Of a DNA stretch of 5,881 bases, positions 1 to 5,881 are shown piece by piece. The position numbers and the translations under genes were made by a program. The DNA comes from Candidatus Desantisiibacteriota bacterium (GTDB lineage: Bacteria > JACRDZ01), in assembly GCA_016209155.1 (NCBI GenBank), contig JACQWU010000257.1, forward strand, positions 1 to 5,881, in the 5' to 3' direction. How positions within the stretch are numbered: position 1 is the stretch's first letter; every line of letters starts with the position of its first letter. The notes below the pieces were generated by a model, which saw only the letters and a program-made list of their open reading frames with translations, had not been told where the DNA came from and made no database searches.

Positions 1-2210
1 TTCAAGTAAAACTGCATGCCGATATTCCTTCGTCATTAACTATTTGTGTTTATGATAGTACAACAGAATTACCACTTAAAAATTCCACAGTAGAAGTATT
101 AGAAATAAAAAATAAAATTCAAACAGATTCTAATGGAAATGCAATTTTGCCGGAAATTTTACCCGGTAAATATAAAATTAAAATTAGCATGATTGGATAT
201 AAAACAAAAATTGATGAAATTGAGATTGGGATTGGCGAAAATAAAAAAATTGATGTGAAGCTTGACCTTGCGATGTTGATTACCGGGAAAAAAATCTTAA
301 TTACACAACGAAAAACTGAAATTATTAAAAAAGATGAAATTACAGTACAGACTATCAAAACGGGAACCCTAACCCAGACAGCAGGCGGGCTTGAAGACGC
401 GTATAAAGTTATACAATTAATGCCGGGGGTTACTGCAGCCGGAGATTTTAGCGGTGAAATGTATGTTCGCGGCGGAAATAGCTACGAAAATATAGTGCTT
501 ATTGATAGAATCTTCATGGCAAACCCTTTTCATCTTGGAGGTTTTACAAGTATTATTAATTCGGATATAATTGAAAAAGTTGATTTTTATGCGGGAGGTA
601 TGCCTGCTGAATTTGGTCAAGCGCTTTCATCTGCAATTGATATAACGACTCGTGATGGTAATAATGAGGAAATGAAAGGTTCAGTGGATATTAGCCTTTT
701 AACGACTAAATTAAATCTTGACGGACCAATAAAAAATTATAATGGAAATTGGATTATATCAGCACGCCGTTCATATTTTGATCTTTTAATTAAAGATAAA
801 AATACACAAGTTCCAAATTATGGTGATTATTTTGAAAAATTCACATTTACTCCAAACACACAAAATAAACTCACTTTAGTTTTTTTTCAAACTAAAGATA
901 ATATGCATATAAAATTGGATAAAAAAGACATAAAAAGTAAGTATGATGCCAAAGAATTTTTATATGTGGATTTCCAAAATATAAATAGCCTGGACTGGAA
1001 ATATATTGCGAATCAAAATTTTTCAATACAATCAACAATTTCAGATAATAGAGAAAAAGTTGATTCGCAAATTATTGCGGAAATTTATCCGGAAAAGTTT
1101 AGATATGATTATTCAACATATTCTTTTAGACAGGATTATACTTATATTCATACAAAATCCAATGAAATTAAAGCAGGTTTCTATATTAGTAATACTGATA
1201 TAGATTTTAAGTCGCAATATAGACTTCCCAAAAACATCGCACAGGGCGGCAAGCAAGATATAAACAATTCAAGTATTGATTATTTTTATCTATCCGCAAA
1301 TGAAAAGAGCAGCCCAAAATACGAAGGATATTTTCTTCAAAATACTTTGAAATTTTTCGACACCGCATTAACCATTCGCTACGGCGGTATTACAGAAAGA
1401 TTTTCTATCGTTCATGATAGGGTTATTTCTCCGAGAATAAATCTTGGTTATAAATTAAATGACAATTATTTATTAAAACTTGCATGGGGTCATTATTATC
1501 AATTTCCGATTAATTTGATTAGTACAAATAAAGATAGCGGTAATCCAAATTTAAAACCTGAAAGAGCAGATCATTATATTGTTGGAACTGAACATCTGTT
1601 CAATGCAAATACAATGAGTCGAGTTGAAATATATTATAAAGATTATATAAATCTTATTACAAAGGAAAATAGTGATATTAAATATTCAAACAATGGAAAA
1701 GGAAATTCGAAAGGGATCGATTTCTTTTTACAACGTAAAGAAACAGAAAAATTGAACGGGTGGATTAGTTATTCTTACTCAATGAGTAAGCGTAAACTCG
1801 ATGAAGCTATAGGCTGGATCTATCCACAACAAGATCAACCGCATACAGTTTCCGTTGTGGCAAATTACAAAGCATCACCAAAGTGGACTATTAGCGCCAC
1901 GCTGCATTTAAATTCCGGCAGACCATACACTCCGATAATTGGCAGAAATTATGATTCTGCAAGCAGTACATGGAAACCAATTGAAGGGAGTATTAATTCT
2001 GCACGGTTACCATTTAACCATCGCTTAGATTTAAAATTTTCACGGCATTTTTATGCATCAACATATACAAATACATTTTATTTTGAATTTTTAAATGCGT
2101 ATAACGCGCAAAATGTTTATGATTATAAATGGAATGAAGATTATTCAAAAAAAACCACTATTTATTCATTCCCAATAATACCTTTTATGGGATTTGAAAT
2201 AAAATTTTAA
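1..2210 (+). CDS. TonB-dependent outer-membrane receptor with N-terminal carboxypeptidase-regulatory-like domain (5'-partial)
   Basis: This is the C-terminal 735 residues of an outer-membrane receptor that would import a ligand using TonB/ExbBD energy; the substrate cannot be told. The frame is open from position 3 to the TAA at 2208-2210, so the true start and signal peptide lie upstream; the TTG at 147 and later ATGs are internal. In visible numbering, residues about 11-90 look like a carboxypeptidase-regulatory-like domain (PL.N..VEV, TDSNGNA, PGKYKIKISMIGYK). Residues about 105-220 are the plug, with LMPGV and MYVRGG near 139-158 and FYAGGMPAEFGQALSSAIDI near 195-214. The rest is the beta-barrel, including NPNLKPERADHY and SGRPYTPI, and it ends in GFEIKF with the terminal Phe expected by the BAM machinery. 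There are no frameshifts. No SusD-like partner follows, so a SusC-type glycan role is not supported. The family call is firm. Confidence 0.93.
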   Translation, partial: QVKLHADIPSSLTICVYDSTTELPLKNSTVEVLEIKNKIQTDSNGNAILPEILPGKYKIKISMIGYKTKIDEIEIGIGENKKIDVKLDLAMLITGKKILITQRKTEIIKKDEITVQTIKTGTLTQTAGGLEDAYKVIQLMPGVTAAGDFSGEMYVRGGNSYENIVLIDRIFMANPFHLGGFTSIINSDIIEKVDFYAGGMPAEFGQALSSAIDITTRDGNNEEMKGSVDISLLTTKLNLDGPIKNYNGNWIISARRSYFDLLIKDKNTQVPNYGDYFEKFTFTPNTQNKLTLVFFQTKDNMHIKLDKKDIKSKYDAKEFLYVDFQNINSLDWKYIANQNFSIQSTISDNREKVDSQIIAEIYPEKFRYDYSTYSFRQDYTYIHTKSNEIKAGFYISNTDIDFKSQYRLPKNIAQGGKQDINNSSIDYFYLSANEKSSPKYEGYFLQNTLKFFDTALTIRYGGITERFSIVHDRVISPRINLGYKLNDNYLLKLAWGHYYQFPINLISTNKDSGNPNLKPERADHYIVGTEHLFNANTMSRVEIYYKDYINLITKENSDIKYSNNGKGNSKGIDFFLQRKETEKLNGWISYSYSMSKRKLDEAIGWIYPQQDQPHTVSVVANYKASPKWTISATLHLNSGRPYTPIIGRNYDSASSTWKPIEGSINSARLPFNHRLDLKFSRHFYASTYTNTFYFEFLNAYNAQNVYDYKWNEDYSKKTTIYSFPIIPFMGFEIKF

Positions 2211-2213
2211 TTC

Positions 2214-2229
2214 TACTCATCTTTGAGTA
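2214..2229. other. Short stem-loop just after the receptor stop codon
   Basis: A perfect 6-bp inverted repeat, TACTCA / TGAGTA with loop TCTT, begins four bases after the TAA of the receptor gene. Two more A-T pairs are possible beyond a C/A mismatch. The stem is AT-rich and no T-run follows on either strand, so it is a poor intrinsic terminator. It is the only terminator-like candidate seen at the end of the receptor gene. Confidence 0.3.
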
Positions 2230-2327
2230 AAACCCGGAACACACGCTGCCATATATTCAGCACCTTCAGAGAAAGGGCTTAAATGCTGGATTACCGCGTA
2301 CTGGTTAAGTACGGTTGCGTCGTAAAA
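2217..2327 (-). other. In-frame open extension after the stop codon, in a G+C-rich intergenic island; possible gene remnant
   Basis: The gap between the convergent genes has about 47% G+C over 2211-2340, against about one third elsewhere. On the minus strand, reading on in the same frame directly after the TGA at 2328-2330 gives 36 sense codons and then a second TGA at 2217-2219. The peptide is unlike its neighbours: it has no Lys and one Asn, is rich in Ala, and contains the protein-like stretch VLNQYAVIQHLSPF followed by SEGAEYMAACVPGF. I do not recognise the family. It may be a decayed or foreign coding fragment that was joined to the 3' end of the RCC1 gene. Chance is also possible, because 37 codons is short. 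No start codon or ribosome binding site of its own is evident. Confidence 0.35.
2297..2313. other. Small inverted repeat in the intergenic island
   Basis: CGTAC and GTACG flank a 7-base loop (TGGTTAA), giving a 5-bp perfect stem in the middle of the G+C-rich gap. It is too short to be a terminator and no T-run follows. It is noted only as part of the structure of this island. Confidence 0.2.
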
Positions 2328-2368
2328 TCACCTGCCAGACTTGTCTTTCGGGCGTCCTGGCGATTTTA
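2323..2368. repeat. Imperfect inverted repeat (hairpin) spanning the stop codon of the RCC1-repeat gene
   Basis: TAAAATC at 2323-2329 pairs with GATTTTA at 2362-2368. After a 4-base bulge (ACCT), GCCAG at 2334-2338 pairs with CTGGC at 2357-2361, and AC/GT can pair further across a single bulged base. The apical loop is about 13 bases. The structure covers the last 13 codons and the TGA of the minus-strand gene. No T-run follows, so a Rho-independent terminator is unlikely; a protective 3' mRNA hairpin or the end of an inserted repeat element are alternatives. The position coincides with the step to higher G+C. Confidence 0.4.
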
Positions 2369-5300
2369 TCTGAATCTGAAGTGCAAAATTCAGGTAATAT
2401 ATTTCTGTTTCCCATTTGCCGATTTGATTTTGCATAATATATTTATCTTTGATCCTGTTTAAGTATTTAACAATTTTTGGATTGGATGTTTCATTAATTA
2501 TTTTTGTCACAAAACATACTTTCTTCTTACCACCGCATCTGCTCTTTGATTTTGAAGTAAAACTCCATATATAGTTATCTGCCATGCTATTCCCGGCTGA
2601 ATCTTTTACACCGGTTGTAATTGTAGCAGTATATTGCGTATTATAATCAAGATTGGCTTTTGGGAGAAATGCTGCAATTACACCCGAATAGATTACTTCC
2701 CCTTCAATTTGTCCTGATGAATTTGTAAGTGTAAATGTAGTTGTGTTAATGCTTGCCTTACTCATTGCCTCGCTGAATTTTGCTGTTATGACTGTGGTGT
2801 CAATTGCAGCATATGCTGAATTATTTGCCGGGAATACTGATATAATTTCTGGCAGAATTGTGTCAGCATTTTTTCCGGCGGTGGTAAAATTCCATGTATA
2901 ATTATATGCTATGCTATTCCCGGATAAATCCTTTACCCCCGTTGTAATTGTTGCAGTATAAATTGTATTGTAAGCAAGATTATCTGATGGTGTAAATGTA
3001 GCGGTTGAGTCAAGATAAGTTATTGTGCCTGCAATTTTATCTGATAAACTTTCCAGTGTAAATGTATTTGTATTAATGCTTTCTTTATCCATTTCTTCGC
3101 TGAATGTTGCTGTTACATTTGAATTAATCGCAACACCTATCTGATTATTTTCCGGATTTGTGGATGACACTTCAGGCGGATATGTGTCAACAACTACAAA
3201 ATCTATAATCTCAACAGGAGTAACCTTATATACTGTTCCATCTCCTAACTGGCCAAACTCATTATCTCCCCACGCCCATAAAGTGCCGTCATTTTTTACC
3301 GCTATTGTATAATCCCCGCCGCCGTCAATAGCTTTCCAATCAATATCAGTTCCAATTTTTATTGGCGCAGTTTTTTCAATGGTTGTTCCATCTCCCAGTT
3401 GACCGTGATAATTATCCCCCCATGTCCATAATGTTCCATCATTCTTTATAGCTATTGAATGACCTCCTCCAGCAGCAATGGTTTTCCAGTCAATATCAGT
3501 TCCGATCTTTTCCGGTATAGTATTAATAGCTCCCCATGCCCATAAAGTACCATCATTCTTTATTGCCAGGTTATGAGATGAATAGTTAATAAATCCACAG
3601 GCAATATTTTCCCAATCAGTATCAGTTCCAATTTTTGTTGGTGTTGATTTATAATTATATCCCCATGCCCATAAAGTGCCGTCATTCTTTATTGCTATGG
3701 TGTAATCCCTTCCACATGCAATAGCTTCCCAGTCAGTATCAGTTCCAATCTTTGCCGGTGTAGTTTTATTAACTGTTGTCCCATCTCCTAATTGACCGGC
3801 CGCATTCCATCCCCAGGCCCATAAAGAGCCGTCATTCCTTAAGGCTATTGTATGGTGCTTTCCACAGGCAACAACTTTCCAGTCAGTATCAGTTCCTATC
3901 TTTTCTGGGATAGAGTGATAACCTCCTGTATCAACTCCCAATTGACCTGCACCATTATCACCCCATGCCCATAAAGTGCCGTTGTTCTTTAAGGCTATAG
4001 TATGAGTCTCTCCGCAGAAAACAGATTTCCAGTCTGTATCAGTTTCAATTTTTATTGGTGCAGCTTTTTTAAAAGATGTTGTCCCATCTCCTATTCCTAA
4101 TTTACCACGATAATTATCACCCCATGCCCATAAAGTACCGTCATTCTTTATCGCTATAGTATGAGTTTCTCCGCAGGAAACAGATTTCCAGTCTGTATAT
4201 GTAATCTTAGCTGGAGTAGATTTATAGCCTGCTGTACCATCTCCCAGTTGTCCGGACATGTTATGTCCCCAGGTCCATAATGAATCATCATTTTTTATAG
4301 CTATGGTATGATCCTCTCCGCCAGCAATAGATTTCCAGTCAGTATCAGTCCCGATTTTCGTTGGTGAAGTTTTTTTATCGGTTGTTCCATCTCCTAATTG
4401 ACCTGCTCTATTAGCTCCCCATGCCCATAAAGTGCCGTCATTCTTTATTGCTATAGAATGATATGCTCCGCAGGCAATGGTTTCCCAATCAGAATCAGTT
4501 CCTATCTTTGTTGGAATAAATGTATCATTTCCTCCCCATGTCCATAAAGTGCCGTTATTCTTTATTGCTATAGCATGACCGCTTCCACAGGCAATGGCTT
4601 TCCAATCAGAATCAGTTTCAACCTTTGCCGGTGAAATTTTATCAACTGTTGTTCCATCTCCTAATTGACCAACCGAATTCCCTCCCCATGCCCATAAAGT
4701 GCCGTCATTTTTAATTGCTATGGTAAAACCTCCTCCGGCAGAAATGACTTTCCAGTCAGAATCAGTTCCAATTTTTGCAGGTGTAGTTTTATAATGAGTT
4801 CCTCCTGCTGTCCCATCTCCTAATTGACCATTCCCATTATCTCCCCATGCCCATAATGTACCATTATTTTTAATGGCTATAGTATGACCATTTCCACAAG
4901 AAACAGCTTTCCAGTCAGAATTAATTCCAATCTTAGTTGGTGAAGATCTTCTATCTGTTGTACCATCTCCTAATTGACCAGCCGAATTTCCTCCCCATGC
5001 CCATAAAGTACTATCATTTTTAATGGCAATAGTATGGCCACCTCCGGCAGAAATGGCTTTCCAGTCAGTATCATACCCAATTATAGTTGGTATAAATTTA
5101 TTGGCTGTTGACATGTTTCCTAATTGGCTGCTACTATTATCTCCCCATGCCCATAGAGTGCCGTCATTCCTTATTACTATGGTATGATCTCCTCCGCCGG
5201 CAATGGCTTTTGCTCCATTATTATTTGAGGCAAAGCTATTGGATGAAAAAAATATAAAAAATAAAATCATCAAGATATAAATATTTAATTTCTTAACCAT
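2328..5300 (-). CDS. Secreted RCC1-repeat protein with two Big_5 (SbsA Ig-like) domains and a CFI-box-like C-terminus
   Basis: This is a 990-residue exported protein of unknown binding partner. Residues 1-24 are a signal peptide: the n-region MVKKLN, a hydrophobic core, then SFA with predicted cleavage before SNN. Residues 30-701 hold 14 RCC1 repeats of about 50 residues, with consensus WKxIxxGxxHTIAIKNDGTL, then WAWGDN and GQLGDGTT, then PxKIGTDTD. These should fold as beta-propeller blades. Residues about 706-807 and 814-916 are two Big_5 domains (FSEEMDKESINT / FSEAMSKASINT; YTATITTGVKD in both). Residues 917-974 resemble a degenerate CFI-box C-terminal domain. I chose the ATG at 5300 because GGGAG sits five bases upstream and the signal peptide begins there. 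An ATG at 5333, which overlaps the previous stop as TAATG, would add 11 residues. The role is probably extracellular or surface binding or adhesion; no catalytic residues are evident. The domain calls are firm and the function is not known. Confidence 0.93.
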   Translation of the reverse strand: MVKKLNIYILMILFFIFFSSNSFASNNNGAKAIAGGGDHTIVIRNDGTLWAWGDNSSSQLGNMSTANKFIPTIIGYDTDWKAISAGGGHTIAIKNDSTLWAWGGNSAGQLGDGTTDRRSSPTKIGINSDWKAVSCGNGHTIAIKNNGTLWAWGDNGNGQLGDGTAGGTHYKTTPAKIGTDSDWKVISAGGGFTIAIKNDGTLWAWGGNSVGQLGDGTTVDKISPAKVETDSDWKAIACGSGHAIAIKNNGTLWTWGGNDTFIPTKIGTDSDWETIACGAYHSIAIKNDGTLWAWGANRAGQLGDGTTDKKTSPTKIGTDTDWKSIAGGEDHTIAIKNDDSLWTWGHNMSGQLGDGTAGYKSTPAKITYTDWKSVSCGETHTIAIKNDGTLWAWGDNYRGKLGIGDGTTSFKKAAPIKIETDTDWKSVFCGETHTIALKNNGTLWAWGDNGAGQLGVDTGGYHSIPEKIGTDTDWKVVACGKHHTIALRNDGSLWAWGWNAAGQLGDGTTVNKTTPAKIGTDTDWEAIACGRDYTIAIKNDGTLWAWGYNYKSTPTKIGTDTDWENIACGFINYSSHNLAIKNDGTLWAWGAINTIPEKIGTDIDWKTIAAGGGHSIAIKNDGTLWTWGDNYHGQLGDGTTIEKTAPIKIGTDIDWKAIDGGGDYTIAVKNDGTLWAWGDNEFGQLGDGTVYKVTPVEIIDFVVVDTYPPEVSSTNPENNQIGVAINSNVTATFSEEMDKESINTNTFTLESLSDKIAGTITYLDSTATFTPSDNLAYNTIYTATITTGVKDLSGNSIAYNYTWNFTTAGKNADTILPEIISVFPANNSAYAAIDTTVITAKFSEAMSKASINTTTFTLTNSSGQIEGEVIYSGVIAAFLPKANLDYNTQYTATITTGVKDSAGNSMADNYIWSFTSKSKSRCGGKKKVCFVTKIINETSNPKIVKYLNRIKDKYIMQNQIGKWETEIYYLNFALQIQIKSPGRPKDKSGR
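2382..2522 (-). other. Divergent CFI-box-like C-terminal domain (part of the RCC1-repeat CDS)
   Basis: A basic Cys/Gly linker (RCGGKKK) leads into KVCFV at residues 927-931. This is followed by IVKYLNRIKDKYIMQNQIGK and then IYYLNFA. Known CFI-box tails run CFIATAAYG, then LR.FRD.YLL.N..G, then YY.YSP. The order, spacing and hydrophobic pattern match, but the ATAAYG part is replaced (VTKII) and the final SP is lost. Such tails occur at the C-termini of exported proteins and are thought to act in sorting or anchoring; that role is unproven. The assignment rests on pattern recognition only. Confidence 0.6.
2553..3197 (-). repeat. Two tandem Big_5 Ig-like domain units, 327-bp period
   Basis: The two Ig-like units are closely similar in DNA as well as protein. 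GCTATTCCCGG on the plus strand occurs at 2586 and again at 2913, exactly 327 bp or 109 codons apart. The sequence around these points, encoding YTATITTGVKD and GNS.A.NY.W.FT, is largely shared. This indicates an internal duplication within the gene. These domains probably act as a stalk between the propeller repeats and the C-terminal tail. Confidence 0.8.
3198..5213 (-). repeat. Array of 14 RCC1 repeats, mostly about 150 bp each
   Basis: Fourteen units fill residues 30-701. The first is diverged at its N-terminal edge. Units 2-4, 6-10 and 13 are 49-53 residues. Units 5 (4488-4604), 11 (3615-3731) and 12 (3489-3614) are only 39-42 residues and lack the GQLGDGTT segment. Unit 14 runs into the Ig-like domains. 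The DNA is strongly repetitive: plus-strand CCCCATGCCCATAAAG and GCCGTCATTCTTTA recur at nearly every unit. Fourteen units fit two seven-bladed propellers, but that fold count is inferred. Confidence 0.92.
5229..5300 (-). other. Signal peptide of the RCC1-repeat protein
   Basis: Residues 1-24 show a Lys-containing n-region (MVKKLN), a long hydrophobic core rich in Ile, Leu and Phe, and SNSFA before SNNN. Ser at -3 and Ala at -1 fit signal peptidase I. There is no Cys at +1, so this is not a lipoprotein signal. It directs Sec-dependent export. Confidence 0.88.
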
Positions 5301-5305
5301 TTTTT

Positions 5306-5311
5306 CTCCCT
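5306..5311 (-). promoter_or_regulatory. Ribosome binding site deciding the start of the RCC1-repeat gene
   Basis: On the minus strand AGGGAG precedes the ATG at 5300 by five A residues, which is ideal Shine-Dalgarno spacing. The alternative ATG at 5333 has only GAGGT about 20 bases upstream. This supports the shorter protein, whose first residues are the signal peptide. Confidence 0.75.
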
Positions 5312-5332
5312 GCTTATTCATTTTATTAGACA

Positions 5333-5881
5333 TTATTGTCTATAATAATCAATTACCTCTTTTGCTCTTTTTGTAATAAATTTATTTCCGTTATTATTAT
5401 TTCTGATAGGGATTATCAAATCTTTAATCTGACGCTCAATTTTCCACGTTGAATTTGCCGTCATTTTGCTTTTTAAAAGATTTAATGCTTTGTTAATATA
5501 AGCAGATTTTACCTGTTCTCTTTTTAAAAGCCATAATATTTCCAGATAATCGCCCTGATACATATTGGGGAATGTTAATTTTTTTATATTTGTATGAAGA
5601 AAACTAGAATTATCATGCGAGCTGAAACAGACTCTATGAAGTAAAATAAAATCAATACATTTTTCAATTAATTTTTTAGCATTTGTTGAACGTTTGTTTT
5701 TCGGAATAAAGGATAATCCTTTAAGGAGCTTAATAATTCCCCAATAACATGTATGTTTTCCGTAGCAGCTGCGATTCGAATAGTATGGAAATGAAGAAGG
5801 AGTCTTAAAATCACCGTCATCAAATCTTTGATATTCTGTAAAAAAATCTATAATATCTGTAACAACAGAATTTTTTTCAAA
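5333..5881 (-). CDS. Prenyltransferase/squalene-oxidase-repeat-like protein (alpha/alpha-toroid), C-terminal part (5'-partial)
   Basis: The frame is open without a stop from the right edge (5881) to the TAA at 5333-5335, giving 182 visible residues; the start lies outside the window. The ATG at 5563 is internal (FPN-MYQGDYLEIL) and should not be taken as the start. Visible motifs are RFDDGDF at residues 19-25, CYGKHTCYWGI at 39-49, IPKNKRS at 59-65, FILLHRV...SSH at 78-89, LTFP at 102-105 and GDYLEILWLL at 110-119, followed by LLKSK and W.IER. From memory this pattern (HTC.WG...LK.L..IP...RS, L.HR...SH, FP..Y..D.LEIL) matches bacterial proteins annotated as squalene cyclase/prenyltransferase-repeat proteins of unknown reaction. 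No catalytic DxDD is seen in this part. It ends 32 bp upstream of the RCC1 gene and is probably cotranscribed with it. The family call is moderately sure; the activity is unknown. Confidence 0.72.
   Translation of the reverse strand, partial: FEKNSVVTDIIDFFTEYQRFDDGDFKTPSSFPYYSNRSCYGKHTCYWGIIKLLKGLSFIPKNKRSTNAKKLIEKCIDFILLHRVCFSSHDNSSFLHTNIKKLTFPNMYQGDYLEILWLLKREQVKSAYINKALNLLKSKMTANSTWKIERQIKDLIIPIRNNNNGNKFITKRAKEVIDYYRQ

Noticed and set aside
119-620. Minus-strand ORFs at 119-358 and 417-620 opposite the receptor
   Set aside because: They lie opposite a well-supported domain-bearing frame, have no recognisable motifs and show no ribosome binding site.
1006-1203. Plus-strand 65-residue ORF in another frame of the receptor
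   Set aside because: It is a frame shadow of the beta-barrel coding sequence, rich in Ile and Lys from AT-rich DNA, and has no family features.
2270-2330. Possible group II intron 3' domain, from the short string GTACGGTT
   Set aside because: The flanking bases do not form the expected stem, no domain V hairpin or reverse transcriptase is present, and the match is only eight bases.
2217-2330. UGA recoded as a sense codon, as in genetic codes 4 or 25
   Set aside because: The extension ends at another TGA, and further reading would run into the antisense of the receptor. The other genes end in TAA and show no internal TGA, so standard code 11 explains the window.
2283-2459. Plus-strand ORF of 58 residues beginning MLDYRVLVKYGC
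   Set aside because: It runs antisense through the end of the RCC1 gene, has no ribosome binding site, directly follows an in-frame stop and turns into low-complexity reading over the CFI-box region. It is most likely a shadow.
3198-5213. CRISPR-like or intergenic tandem repeat array, because of the regular 150-bp spacing
   Set aside because: The repeats are coding, keep one open frame throughout and translate to clear RCC1 units; there are no spacers.

Overview
The window is AT-rich (roughly one third G+C) and comes from a Gram-negative bacterium. It holds the 3' part of an outer-membrane TonB-dependent receptor, a secreted repeat protein, and the 3' part of an alpha/alpha-toroid protein. 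A carboxypeptidase-regulatory-like domain fused to a TonB receptor is typical of Bacteroidota and related FCB-type or candidate phyla. The RCC1 propeller, SbsA-type Ig domains and CFI-box-like tail recur in large-genome environmental bacteria. I cannot name a phylum from the sequence alone, and I see no RNA gene, CRISPR array, origin or intact insertion sequence.

Layout. Positions 1-2210 (+) are a TonB-dependent receptor open at the left edge. The frame has no stop from position 3, so the first in-frame ATG is not its start. Positions 2211-2327 are a convergent intergenic gap that is clearly richer in G+C than its surroundings. It contains two stem-loops and an uninterrupted 36-codon reading-frame extension lying directly after the stop of the minus-strand gene. 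Positions 2328-5300 (-) are a 990-residue secreted protein: signal peptide, 14 tandem RCC1 repeats, two Big_5 Ig-like domains and a divergent CFI-box-like C-terminus. Positions 5333-5881 (-) are the C-terminal 182 residues of a prenyltransferase/squalene-oxidase-repeat-like protein that runs off the right edge.

How they relate. The two minus-strand genes are 32 bp apart with no room for a separate promoter, so they are probably cotranscribed from a promoter outside the window. The receptor converges on them from the other strand and is a separate transcription unit. A functional link between the receptor and the repeat protein is not shown; both are simply cell-envelope or exported proteins. 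The points most worth a second look are the propeller architecture (14 repeats, with shortened blades at equivalent positions), the degenerate CFI-box tail, and the compositional island with its in-frame extension at the gene's 3' end. I see no clear evidence of a wholly new system.
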